A DNA stretch of 6,986 bases from Prevotellaceae bacterium (GCA_031278495.1 JAITKG010000072.1:1-6986); one strand, 5' to 3'; shown: positions 1-6,451, numbered from the stretch's first letter. A program made the numbers and translations. The notes: generated by a model not told the origin, from the sequence alone.

Positions 1-8
1 GAAGATGC

Positions 9-47
9 GGCTGGCGCGGCTGCTGATGTGAAGATGTGATGATGTGG
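9..47. repeat. Left arm of a 39-bp imperfect inverted repeat
   Basis: Read on the opposite strand, this arm matches 607-645 at 35 of 39 positions. The outer part is GC-rich (CTGGCGCGGCTGC at 11-23). The inner part is an octamer run (GATGTGAA, GATGTGAT, GATGTGGC from 25 to 48). Together the arms bracket the 21-bp array and the T-rich segment. I see no target-site duplication outside the arms, so a mobile-element boundary is not shown. The arm lies at the window edge, so its left limit is uncertain. Confidence 0.6.
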
Positions 48-93
48 CTAACTGCGGCTGGGTTTGCCCATGTCCTCTTTTCTACCTACCCGC

Positions 94-408
94 GGAGCAT
101 ATCTACCTCCCCACGGGGCATATCTACCTCCCCGCGGGGCATATCTACCTCCCCGCGGAGCATATCTACCTCCCCGCGGAGCATACTGTCTTCCGACAAG
201 AGCATATTGTCTTCCGACAAGAGCATATTGTCTTCCGACAGGAGCATACTGTCTTCCGACAGGAGCATATTGTCTTCTGACAAGAGCATATTGTCTTCCG
301 GATGAAGCGTACTGTCTTCCGGATGGAGCATATTGTCTTCCGGATGGAGCATATTGTCTTCCGGATGGAGCATATTGTCTTCCGGATGGAGCGTATTTAC
401 CTCCCCAA
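94..408. repeat. Tandem array, 15 units of 21 bp, three sequence variants
   Basis: Units start at 94, 115, 136 and so on every 21 bases to 388, with no length variation. Each begins with a conserved GGAGCATA-like core (GGGGCATA, AGAGCATA, GAAGCGTA). The second half defines variants: A, CTACCTCCCCGC (units 1-4); B, TGTCTTCCGACA (units 5-9); C, TGTCTTCCGGAT (units 10-14). Unit 15 returns to an A-like TTACCTCCCC. A decayed half-unit lies at 78-93. Because 21 is a multiple of three, several frames on both strands stay open and encode heptapeptide repeats such as GAYCLPD or SEDNMLL. That openness follows from the period, and no promoter or initiation context supports translation. There are no spacers, so it is not a CRISPR array. 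Its function is unknown. Confidence 0.95.
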
Positions 409-425
409 ATGGCGCGGCAGCATCC

Positions 426-506
426 TTCAACTTTCAACTAAAAAAAGCTTTCAACTTTCAACTTTTTACTTTCTGTCTTCAACTTTTCACTTTCTGTCTT
501 CCGGAA
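426..506. repeat. T-rich degenerate repeats after the 21-bp array
   Basis: TTCAACT occurs as two tandem pairs (426-439 and 450-463) separated by an A-tract. A second motif, CTTTCTGTCTTC, occurs at 469-480 and 490-501, again 21 bases apart, and the last copy runs into TCTTCCGGA, the end of array variant C. The segment may be decayed array material, although its phase does not match the main array. No coding potential is evident. Confidence 0.6.
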
Positions 507-553
507 AATGTTTACGGTCTGTCCCGGCGTATTTTTTGTCCAACCACAGGAAC

Positions 554-569
554 TGGCTGGCGCCAGCCA
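554..569. repeat. Perfect 16-bp palindrome
   Basis: TGGCTGGC at 554-561 is followed directly by its reverse complement GCCAGCCA at 562-569. It abuts the octamer array at 567. Similar GGCTGGCGC sequence occurs in the left arm at 9-17. With no loop it would act as a two-fold-symmetric DNA site or a cruciform rather than as an RNA hairpin. Confidence 0.6.
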
Positions 570-630
570 CATCTCCACATCTTCACATTTCCACATCTCC
601 ACATCTCCACATCTTCACATCTCCACATTA
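567..630. repeat. Octamer array, CCACATCT x 8
   Basis: Eight consecutive octamers start at 567, 575, 583, 591, 599, 607, 615 and 623. The consensus is CCACATCT, with TCACATTT, TCACATCT and CCACATTA as variants. The last three units form the inner part of the right inverted-repeat arm. The reverse-complement octamer is found at 25-48. Confidence 0.85.
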
Positions 631-645
631 GCTGCCGCGCCAGCC
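607..645. repeat. Right arm of the 39-bp imperfect inverted repeat
   Basis: This is the counterpart of 9-47: octamers CCACATCT, TCACATCT and CCACATTA, then GCTGCCGCGCCAGCC. Mismatches to the left arm are single substitutions with no gaps. It separates the repeat-rich segment from the second octamer array, which starts two bases later. Confidence 0.6.
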
Positions 646-646
646 C

Positions 647-682
647 AATCTGTAAATCTGTAAATCCGTAAATCTGTAAATC
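647..682. repeat. Octamer array, AATCTGTA x 4.5
   Basis: Units start at 647, 655, 663 and 671, with one AATCCGTA variant, and end in a partial unit. A degenerate copy, again preceded by AGCCCAA, lies upstream of pfkA at 3354-3388. This is therefore a dispersed intergenic element and not a chance run. Confidence 0.75.
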
Positions 683-716
683 CCTTTCCCCCTTTGGGGG
701 TCAGGGGGCTTTTTTC
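681..716. repeat. GC-rich hairpin element, terminator-like
   Basis: CCCCC (688-692), TTT and GGGGG (696-700) form a perfect stem. This is followed by a second G5 run (704-708) that could pair with the same C5, and then by T6 (710-715). The element is repeated in inverted orientation at the right edge (6940-6985). Elements of this look are common between genes in Bacteroidota (from memory). It could terminate plus-strand transcription coming out of the array region before the rnr promoter. Confidence 0.5.
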
Positions 717-792
717 GTTCGGAATGACGGCGCACAGAACACAGAAAGACGCAAGATTAGAAGCGTTCATCCTGCCCGTCGCTAAAAAAATT

Positions 793-822
793 TTTGTATA
801 TCCAAAAATTTTCGCATCTTTG
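793..822 (+). promoter_or_regulatory. Bacteroidota-type promoter for the small ORF and rnr
   Basis: A -33-like TTTG at 793-796 is followed after 18 bases by CATCTTTG at 815-822, one mismatch from TAnnTTTG. Transcription would begin near 829 and give an A-rich leader (AACAAACAAACACAAACAAAT-type, 829-849) of about 20 nt before the first ATG, and about 120 nt before rnr. Confidence 0.6.
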
Positions 823-848
823 CAGGTAACAAACAAACACAAACAAAT

Positions 849-944
849 ATGAAACATTTACATCTTTATCCCGTACGGGCGCCCATACCGCCGCCCGGAA
901 CAATTCCCAAAGGAAATCATACATACTTACTTTACGAGCGGTAA
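849..944 (+). CDS. Possible small ORF, 31 codons, upstream of rnr
   Basis: I do not recognise this peptide. It starts MKHLHLYPVRAP, continues with IPPPG, and ends NHTYLLYER. The ATG lies about 20 nt after the predicted transcription start in an A-rich context typical of Bacteroidota initiation sites. Its TAA (942-944) ends seven bases before the rnr ATG, in a different frame, so rnr could be translated by re-initiation or coupling. The peptide has a Pro-Pro-Pro run but no clear membrane segment or signal peptide. Its DNA also contains GC-rich inverted sequences: the palindrome CCCGTACGGG at 870-879, and CGGGCG (876-881) with CGCCCG (892-897). The conserved feature could therefore be an RNA hairpin instead of a peptide. 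It may be a leader ORF, an independent small protein or chance. Confidence 0.4.
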   Translation: MKHLHLYPVRAPIPPPGTIPKGNHTYLLYER

Positions 945-951
945 GTAGCAG

Positions 952-3207
952 ATGGCGAGTAAACCCTTCAACGGTTTACCAAGCCTCTCAAAGTTTTTAT
1001 CCGAATCATCGTCACGCCCGTGGTGGGAAAAATTCCTGTTTCCCCGCCGGTTTGAACGCCGCATAGCCGCCCGGCTATTGCGCGTGTTCGAAATCGGCTT
1101 CTACAGGAATTTTACCGCCTACGAGCTGGCGCGTGATTTGGGCATGGACAGTATCGACGGTCAATGCGCCATTGACGAGGCTGTACGCTACCTTCTGCTG
1201 AAAGGAAAAATCGAACAGCCCTATCCGGGAAAGTTCTGCCTGCATGATTATCGCCGTATCACGGGCGTGGTTGATTTATCGCAACCCGACAAACCGTCGT
1301 TGATTTCCGGTAACTATAAACTGCCGGTATATATTCTTCCGGAACGATTGTTTGGAGCGTCCCATGGCGACACGGTCAATGTAAAAATCCGCCGGAGGGC
1401 ACAACGCTTTTTGGAAGCGGAAGTAGTGAGCGTCATCAAATTTGCCCAACGCCGACTGGTGGGGAACCTCGAGGTATTGGAGCACAGGGCGTATTTTACC
1501 CCTATCAACCGCGAACTGTTCCGTACGGTCGTCATCCCGCCGGGCTGCATCAAAAATGCCGAAGACGGCGACCGCGTAGTAGTCGAACTGCGACCGCACG
1601 GGCACGGTCATGAAACGATTGCCGCCAAAGTAATAAAAATACTGGGCGAAGCCGATACGGAGTACGTCGAAACGCAAACGCTCCTGCAAAGGAATAATTT
1701 CCCGACGGATTTCAGTCCCGAAGAAGAAGAGGCGGCGGCGGCTATCCGCTTCGATATTACGCCGGCAGATATTTCCACCCGCCTTGATTTGCGCGGTATT
1801 CCGACGTTCACTATCGACCCCGACGGTACCAAAGATGTGGACGACGCCCTCTCTATCCAGGCGTTGCCCAACGGTAACTGGGCAATAGGCGTCCATATCG
1901 CCGATGTTACGCATTACATAAAACCCGGCTCTATCCTTGATAAACGCGCTTACCAGTATACTACTTCCATTTACCTGCCCGACCGCGTATTGCCGCTGTT
2001 TCCCGATACCGTAACGCACGGCTGTTCCCTGTTTGCCGGTGAAGATAAACTCGCTTTTTCCGTGCTGTTTGAAATAGACAACGAGGCAAAAGTAATCCGC
2101 CGGAAAATTGCCAAAACTGTTATATGTTCGCAACGGCAGTTTACTTACGGCGAAGCGCAGCAGTTGATGGACGGCGCGTCCGGTGAATTTGACGGGGAAC
2201 TGCGCACGCTGTATACGCTTTCGCAACAGTTGCGGAAAGCCCGCCATGCCGATGGCGCAATTACTTTCAGCGACCGCCCGGAACTGTATTTTGAATTTGA
2301 CGAAATGGGCAAAGTCATTAGCGTGAAGCCGCACAAACGCCTCGAATCAATGAAACTGATTGAAGAATTTATGTTGCTCGCCAACCGCAACGTGGCAGAG
2401 ATAGCCGCCCGGAAACGGATGCCGTTTATATTTCGTACGCACGGGCTGCCGAATAAACGAATGTTCGACGAGTTGCGCCGCGTCGCTATGAATTACGGGC
2501 ATACCCTCAGGGGCGCAAGCATACCCAACAGTACCACCAGCCGTACGATTGCAAAGAGTATTTCCAACTTTATGTCGCAGTTGGAAGGGGAACAGGAAGA
2601 AATGCTTTTTGTCAACCTGTCCATACGTTCTATGGCATGCGGGAAATACAGCCCTGTACCCCGCCGCCATTTCGCTTTGTCGTTTGACCATTACACGCAT
2701 TTTACATCGCCTATCCGCCGCTATATGGACATGGTGGTGCACCGGTTATTGACTAATGCTTTTATTGACCGCTCGGCGCGTACCAATATTTTCAACTACG
2801 AAACGGCTTGCCAGCATTTTAATTTTATGCGTGAAAAGGCAAAAGCATTGGAAGATTGTATGGAGCGGCAAAAAGCGGCGGAATATTTAAGCGATAAAGT
2901 AGGGCAAGAATTTGAAGGTACGATTACGCATGTGTCGCCCACTACGCTATCGGTAACGTTGTCCGATACCGGCATTCGCGGTCGCGTGATGCTGAAAAGC
3001 CTCCTCGACGACTGCTACGAACTGAACACCGACCAGTACATTATACAGGGGAAGACCACTGGGGATTTTTACCGGATAGGGCACCGGGTAACCGTTCGCG
3101 TGGCGCATGTGGATAGCGGTCGTGCCATCGTGGACTTTGTTATTACCGGACGCAAACTGTCGAAACGGGCGGCAAAACAGGATAAATTGTACACAATAGA
3201 TTGGTAA
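952..3207 (+). CDS. rnr: Ribonuclease R (3'-5' exoribonuclease, RNB family)
   Basis: RNase R degrades structured RNA processively from the 3' end in the cytoplasm, acting in mRNA turnover, rRNA quality control and trans-translation clean-up (family knowledge). The 751 residues show the usual order: an N-terminal winged-helix-like segment (about 30-95), cold-shock-type OB domains (about 100-270), the RNB catalytic domain (about 275-610) and a C-terminal S1 domain (from about 651, GQEFEGTITHV). The four metal-binding aspartates line up as D289, D295, D297 and D298 (IDPDGTKDVDDALS), spaced as in E. coli D272, D278, D280 and D281. The local sequence DGTKDV differs from the more usual DAKDF. HFTSPIRRY at 583-591 is the other family signature. 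An in-frame TAG at 946-948 fixes this as the earliest start. There is no strong Shine-Dalgarno. The gene sits seven bases after the small ORF and is followed by 213 bp of non-coding DNA. Confidence 0.96.
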   Translation: MASKPFNGLPSLSKFLSESSSRPWWEKFLFPRRFERRIAARLLRVFEIGFYRNFTAYELARDLGMDSIDGQCAIDEAVRYLLLKGKIEQPYPGKFCLHDYRRITGVVDLSQPDKPSLISGNYKLPVYILPERLFGASHGDTVNVKIRRRAQRFLEAEVVSVIKFAQRRLVGNLEVLEHRAYFTPINRELFRTVVIPPGCIKNAEDGDRVVVELRPHGHGHETIAAKVIKILGEADTEYVETQTLLQRNNFPTDFSPEEEEAAAAIRFDITPADISTRLDLRGIPTFTIDPDGTKDVDDALSIQALPNGNWAIGVHIADVTHYIKPGSILDKRAYQYTTSIYLPDRVLPLFPDTVTHGCSLFAGEDKLAFSVLFEIDNEAKVIRRKIAKTVICSQRQFTYGEAQQLMDGASGEFDGELRTLYTLSQQLRKARHADGAITFSDRPELYFEFDEMGKVISVKPHKRLESMKLIEEFMLLANRNVAEIAARKRMPFIFRTHGLPNKRMFDELRRVAMNYGHTLRGASIPNSTTSRTIAKSISNFMSQLEGEQEEMLFVNLSIRSMACGKYSPVPRRHFALSFDHYTHFTSPIRRYMDMVVHRLLTNAFIDRSARTNIFNYETACQHFNFMREKAKALEDCMERQKAAEYLSDKVGQEFEGTITHVSPTTLSVTLSDTGIRGRVMLKSLLDDCYELNTDQYIIQGKTTGDFYRIGHRVTVRVAHVDSGRAIVDFVITGRKLSKRAAKQDKLYTIDW

Positions 3208-3353
3208 GATAAAGTTGTACGCTGTACGGCGAAAAGTTTTATAAAGTTGTTTGCAGTTGTTTGTTATTTTGTGTTATTGTTTGTGAATAGCTGTGGATAC
3301 ACAACGGCGTGGCGGCTATTTCTTGATTCCTAATTTGCACCGGCGTTAGCCCA

Positions 3354-3388
3354 AACCTGTAAATAAGTAAATCCGCCAATCTGTAAAA
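3354..3388. repeat. Degenerate octamer array before pfkA
   Basis: AACCTGTA, AATAAGTA, AATCCGCC and AATCTGTA follow each other at eight-base spacing, preceded by AGCCCAA. This is the same arrangement as 641-682 upstream of rnr. The rest of the 3208-3420 gap is AT-rich. It has loose repeats (AAGTTGT, GTTGTTTG) and no recognisable gene, RNA or strong terminator. Confidence 0.55.
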
Positions 3389-3394
3389 TTGTAT

Positions 3395-3402
3395 TACCTT
3401 TG
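3395..3402 (+). promoter_or_regulatory. Probable -7 box for pfkA
   Basis: TACCTTTG fits TAnnTTTG exactly and lies 18 bases before the pfkA ATG, implying a very short leader of about 13 nt. No TTTG is seen at the expected -33 distance, where the degenerate octamer array lies, so the promoter is incomplete by consensus. Confidence 0.5.
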
Positions 3403-3420
3403 CAACGTAATTTAGAAAAA

Positions 3421-4518
3421 ATGAAGAAACGAGTTTTAGTAGCTACCGGCGGCGGCGATTGCCCCGGACTGAATGCCGTGCTTCGCGCTTTCGTGAAGCG
3501 CGCCCATCAGGAACGCGAATGGGAAGTATTAGGCAGTATCCAATCGTTCAACGGGCTGATGGAAGAGCCTACGAACATCAAGGTTTTAGACCCGAAAACA
3601 GTATCGGGTATTCATGTGCGCGGCGGCACTATCATTGGCACGACCAATAAGGGCGGTCCTTTTGCATGGCCGGTCAAAAAAGCCGACGGCACATGGGAAG
3701 CCGTTGACCGTTCCAGCGAGATGATCCGCAAGTGCCAACTATTGGGCATTGACGCGGTCGTGAATATCGGCGGCGACGGCTCGCAACGCATCTCGCAACA
3801 GTTGTTTGAAAAAGGTTTGCCTGTTATCGGCGTACCGAAAACCATCGACAATGACCTTGCGGCTACAGACTATACTTTCGGCTTCCAGACCGCCGTGCAA
3901 ACCGCTACCGATGCGCTCGACAAATTAGTAACTACCGCCGAAAGCCATAACCGCATCCTGATTATGGAAGTAATGGGGCGCGACGCGGGATGGATTGCTT
4001 TGAGTTGCGCCATTGCCGGCGGCGCCGAAGTGTGCCTGATTCCGGAAATCCCGTACAATATCGACAGTATTATGCGTTGTATGGACGACCGTTTCCAGCG
4101 CGGCAAACGGTTTGCGGTGATAGTGGTTTCCGAAGGCGCAAAGCCGCTGGACGGCGCAGTGTCGGGCTACGCCGGCACAGAAGTAGGGTATGAAAATTTC
4201 CGTTTGGCAGGCGCTGCTACGCGCCTCTCGTCCGAACTGAAAGCCGCCGGCATTGACCTGGACATCCGCGAAACCGTATTGGGACACGTACAGCGTGGCG
4301 GCTCGCCGGTGGCTTACGACCGTATCCTTGCTTCGCAATTCGGCGTGAAAGCCTTTGAAATGGTGAAAAACGGCGAGTTCGGGCACATGGTCGCTTACCG
4401 GCAGCCCGATATTATTTCCGTGCCGCTGGCAGACGCCGTAGGACACATGAAATTTGTACAAAATACCGACAACCTCGTTAGAACCGCCCGCGGCATTAAC
4501 ATTTGCATGGGGGATTAA
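3421..4518 (+). CDS. pfkA: 6-phosphofructokinase, probably ATP-dependent
   Basis: The enzyme phosphorylates fructose 6-phosphate to fructose 1,6-bisphosphate, the committed step of glycolysis, in the cytoplasm. The 365 residues carry the phosphofructokinase signatures: N-terminal GGGDCPGLNAVLR (10-22), IGGDGS (116-121), PKTIDND (139-145, with D143 the catalytic base by family alignment), MGRDAGWIA (185-193) and LGHVQRGGSP (287-296). Phosphoryl-donor choice is read from two positions. G120 corresponds to E. coli G104, where PPi enzymes have Asp. K140 corresponds to E. coli G124, where PPi enzymes have Lys. The Gly/Lys combination is that of the so-called group III enzymes, and the glycine favours ATP. 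ATG 3421 is chosen because an upstream in-frame TTG at 3400 overlaps the -7 box. queE follows after 63 bases and may be co-transcribed. Confidence 0.95.
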   Translation: MKKRVLVATGGGDCPGLNAVLRAFVKRAHQEREWEVLGSIQSFNGLMEEPTNIKVLDPKTVSGIHVRGGTIIGTTNKGGPFAWPVKKADGTWEAVDRSSEMIRKCQLLGIDAVVNIGGDGSQRISQQLFEKGLPVIGVPKTIDNDLAATDYTFGFQTAVQTATDALDKLVTTAESHNRILIMEVMGRDAGWIALSCAIAGGAEVCLIPEIPYNIDSIMRCMDDRFQRGKRFAVIVVSEGAKPLDGAVSGYAGTEVGYENFRLAGAATRLSSELKAAGIDLDIRETVLGHVQRGGSPVAYDRILASQFGVKAFEMVKNGEFGHMVAYRQPDIISVPLADAVGHMKFVQNTDNLVRTARGINICMGD

Positions 4519-4574
4519 ATTTAAAGATTTAAAAATTCAAAGATTGGAATGCTGAAATTTTTAAATCCTGAAAT
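4519..4574. repeat. Octamer-period repeat between pfkA and queE
   Basis: Directly after the pfkA stop, units of eight run ATTTAAAG, ATTTAAAA, ATTCAAAG, ATTGGAAT, GCTGAAAT, TTTTAAAT and CCTGAAAT. Similarity decays along the row but the spacing holds. The row covers the in-frame ATG at 4549 and stops just before the ATG at 4582, so the ten codons after 4549 look like repeat sequence, not conserved protein. Confidence 0.6.
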
Positions 4575-4581
4575 CAAAAAC

Positions 4582-5175
4582 ATGTTTCCTGTTGCTGAAA
4601 TATTTTATTCATTACAGGGCGAAGGCTGGTATGCCGGCGTTCCGGCGGTCTTTGTGCGGCTGGCGGGATGCCGCAATGCCTGTTCGTGGTGCGACGCTAA
4701 GGAAACGTGGAATGCTGGCGCATTTCCGCATTTGTCGACCGGCGAAATTGCCGAACGGGTAAGCGCCTATCCATGCCGCACGGTGGTTATTACCGGCGGC
4801 GAGCCGTTGCTGTATCCGCTGGATGCACTGTGTGTGCGGCTGAAAGAACAGCATTGCCGCTTGCACCTCGAAACGTCCGGCGCAGGGGCGTTTTCGGGCG
4901 CATGGGATTGGGTTTGCCTGTCGCCCAAGCCGCAACAACCGCCACGCCAAGAGAATTACCGGCACGCCGGCGAACTAAAGGTGATTATCGCCACGCCGGA
5001 TGATTTTGCATGGGCAGAAGAAAATGCCCGGCAGGTAACGCCGGAATGCCGGCTGTTGCTGCAACCGGAATGGAGCAGGTTTCCAACCGTCGCGCCGCTG
5101 GTGGTAGCGTATATCCGGAGCCATCCACAATGGCGGTTATCGCTGCAAACACATAAATTTTTAGCCATCCCCTGA
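4582..5175 (+). CDS. queE: 7-carboxy-7-deazaguanine synthase, radical SAM
   Basis: QueE converts 6-carboxy-5,6,7,8-tetrahydropterin to 7-carboxy-7-deazaguanine, using S-adenosylmethionine and a [4Fe-4S] cluster, in the pathway to preQ0, preQ1 and queuosine. From ATG 4582 the protein has 197 residues. It opens with EIFYSLQGEG (6-15). The cluster-binding CxxxCxxC is at C30, C34 and C37 (CRNACSWCD), TGGEP at 71-75, and ETSG and LSPK follow at 97-100 and 113-116. It ends in SLQTHKFLAIP, a typical QueE tail. An ATG at 4549 would add 11 residues, but that extension is encoded by octamer repeat sequence and homologues usually begin close to the EIF motif, so I prefer 4582. tgt, a later step of the same pathway, is the next gene but has its own promoter. 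Confidence 0.93.
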   Translation: MFPVAEIFYSLQGEGWYAGVPAVFVRLAGCRNACSWCDAKETWNAGAFPHLSTGEIAERVSAYPCRTVVITGGEPLLYPLDALCVRLKEQHCRLHLETSGAGAFSGAWDWVCLSPKPQQPPRQENYRHAGELKVIIATPDDFAWAEENARQVTPECRLLLQPEWSRFPTVAPLVVAYIRSHPQWRLSLQTHKFLAIP

Positions 5176-5228
5176 GTCATTTCCACAGACAAAATATTAC
5201 AAAACCTGTATTGCAAAAGGCATTTAGA

Positions 5229-5259
5229 TTTATTCCGCAAGAAAATTTTCCTATCTTTG
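5229..5259 (+). promoter_or_regulatory. Bacteroidota-type promoter for tgt
   Basis: TATCTTTG at 5252-5259 matches TAnnTTTG. Exactly 19 bases upstream is TTTA (5229-5232), one mismatch from the -33 TTTG. Transcription would start near 5266, about 20 nt before the tgt ATG. The 111-bp queE-tgt gap holds no clear terminator, so read-through from pfkA-queE is also possible. Confidence 0.65.
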
Positions 5260-5286
5260 CGGCGATTACTAACGAACGGCAGACAC

Positions 5287-6420
5287 ATGACATTTGACTT
5301 AACAGCTATTGATAACCAATCTAAGGCGCGTACAGGAATTATACATACCGCACATGGCAAAATTTGCACCCCTATTTTTATGCCTGTCGGGACTATTGGA
5401 AGCGTCAAAGGCGTTATCCACCGCGACCTCCGGAATGATGTAAATGCACAAATTATTTTAGGGAATACTTATCACCTCTATCTCCGACCGGGCGTCAATA
5501 TATTGCGGAAAGCCGGAGGTATCCATCGTTTTGTGTCGTGGAAGCGCCCCGTATTAACGGATAGCGGCGGATACCAGATTTTTTCGCTGGCAGAGCACCG
5601 GAAGTTAACGCCCGACGGCTGCGAGTTCCGCTCGCATATTGACGGCTCAAAGCATTTCTTCACACCGGAAAATGTGGTGGATATTCAACGCATCATCGGT
5701 GCGGATATCATCATGGCGCTGGACGAATGCCCGCCCGGCACGTCGGATTATGTATATGCCAAACGTTCGCTACAGCTTACGCAGCAATGGCTTGAACGCG
5801 GTATAAAACATTTCAGGCATACCGAACCGTTATACGATTACCCGCAGTTTTTTTTCCCAATCATACAGGGCTGCGTATTTAAAGACTTGCGGGAAATAGC
5901 AGCCGAGCACGCCCTCTCGTTCCAGTGCGACGGAATAGCTATCGGCGGCTTGTCCGTAGGAGAACCGGCAGAAGTGATGTATGAAATACTGGAAGCCATC
6001 ATGCCGCTGATTCCCGGCAGTACGCCCCGCTACCTTATGGGCGTAGGGACGCCGGCGAACCTGCTGGAATGTATCGCGCGCGGCGTTGATATGTTCGACT
6101 GCGTGATGCCCTCGCGTAACGGGCGCAACGGCACGCTTTTTACGTGGGACGGCATGATAAATATCCGCAACAAAAAGTGGGCTGACGACCTTTCGCCTAT
6201 CGACCCGAAAGGCACATCATTTGTGGACAGCATGTACACCAAAGCCTACCTGCGGCATCTCTTCGTTTCGGGAGAGATGCTGGGACCGCAGATTGCCAGC
6301 CTTCATAACCTCGCATTCTACCTCAGCCTCATGGAGCAGAGCCGCCAACACATCCAAGCCGGCGACTTTGTAGCATGGAAAAACACCGTCAGCAAAAATA
6401 TAAGCGCAAAGTTGATGTGA
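5287..6420 (+). CDS. tgt: tRNA-guanine(34) transglycosylase (queuine/preQ1)
   Basis: Tgt exchanges guanine 34 for preQ1 in tRNAs with GUN anticodons (Asp, Asn, His, Tyr), in queuosine synthesis. The 377 residues give a complete TIM-barrel enzyme: LTDSGGYQIFS (90-100, active-site D92), LDECPP (145-150, D146 and C148 in the base pocket), GGLSVGEP (220-227, where Val is typical of bacterial preQ1 enzymes) and MFDCVMPSRNGRNG (269-282, nucleophile D271). The insertion that normally carries the CxCxxC zinc ligands reads DPKGTSFVDSMY (306-317), with Gly309, Ser311 and Asp314 in place of the three cysteines. The fourth ligand, histidine (H340 in LHN), is kept. The reading frame is intact. ATG 5287 is preferred because an upstream in-frame TTG at 5257 lies inside the -7 box. 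Confidence 0.96.
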   Translation: MTFDLTAIDNQSKARTGIIHTAHGKICTPIFMPVGTIGSVKGVIHRDLRNDVNAQIILGNTYHLYLRPGVNILRKAGGIHRFVSWKRPVLTDSGGYQIFSLAEHRKLTPDGCEFRSHIDGSKHFFTPENVVDIQRIIGADIIMALDECPPGTSDYVYAKRSLQLTQQWLERGIKHFRHTEPLYDYPQFFFPIIQGCVFKDLREIAAEHALSFQCDGIAIGGLSVGEPAEVMYEILEAIMPLIPGSTPRYLMGVGTPANLLECIARGVDMFDCVMPSRNGRNGTLFTWDGMINIRNKKWADDLSPIDPKGTSFVDSMYTKAYLRHLFVSGEMLGPQIASLHNLAFYLSLMEQSRQHIQAGDFVAWKNTVSKNISAKLM

Positions 6421-6423
6421 TGA

Positions 6424-6451
6424 AGTGATTAAGAGATTAAGTGATTAAGAG
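6424..6451. repeat. Octamer-period repeat after tgt
   Basis: AGTGATTA, AGAGATTA and AGTGATTA, then AGAG, run at eight-base spacing three bases after the tgt stop. The 12-mer AGTGATTAAGAG is repeated exactly at 6424-6435 and 6440-6451. Confidence 0.65.

Noticed and set aside
94..408. CRISPR array
   Set aside because: The units follow each other directly with no unique spacers, the unit is only 21 bp, and no cas gene is present.
64..441. Long open frames on both strands over the 21-bp array (heptapeptide repeats)
   Set aside because: A 21-bp period keeps any stop-free frame open through all units, so several frames are open at once. None has a promoter, a convincing start context or non-repeat protein sequence.
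615..857. 80-residue minus-strand frame upstream of rnr
   Set aside because: It runs through octamer repeats, the GC-rich hairpin and the rnr promoter, and has no family resemblance.
1276..2334. 352-residue minus-strand frame inside rnr
   Set aside because: It is the antisense shadow of a well-supported RNase R gene, and its translation shows no recognisable domain.
3292..3300. TGTGGATAC resembling a DnaA box
   Set aside because: A single near-match without clustered boxes, dnaA or other origin genes is expected by chance.
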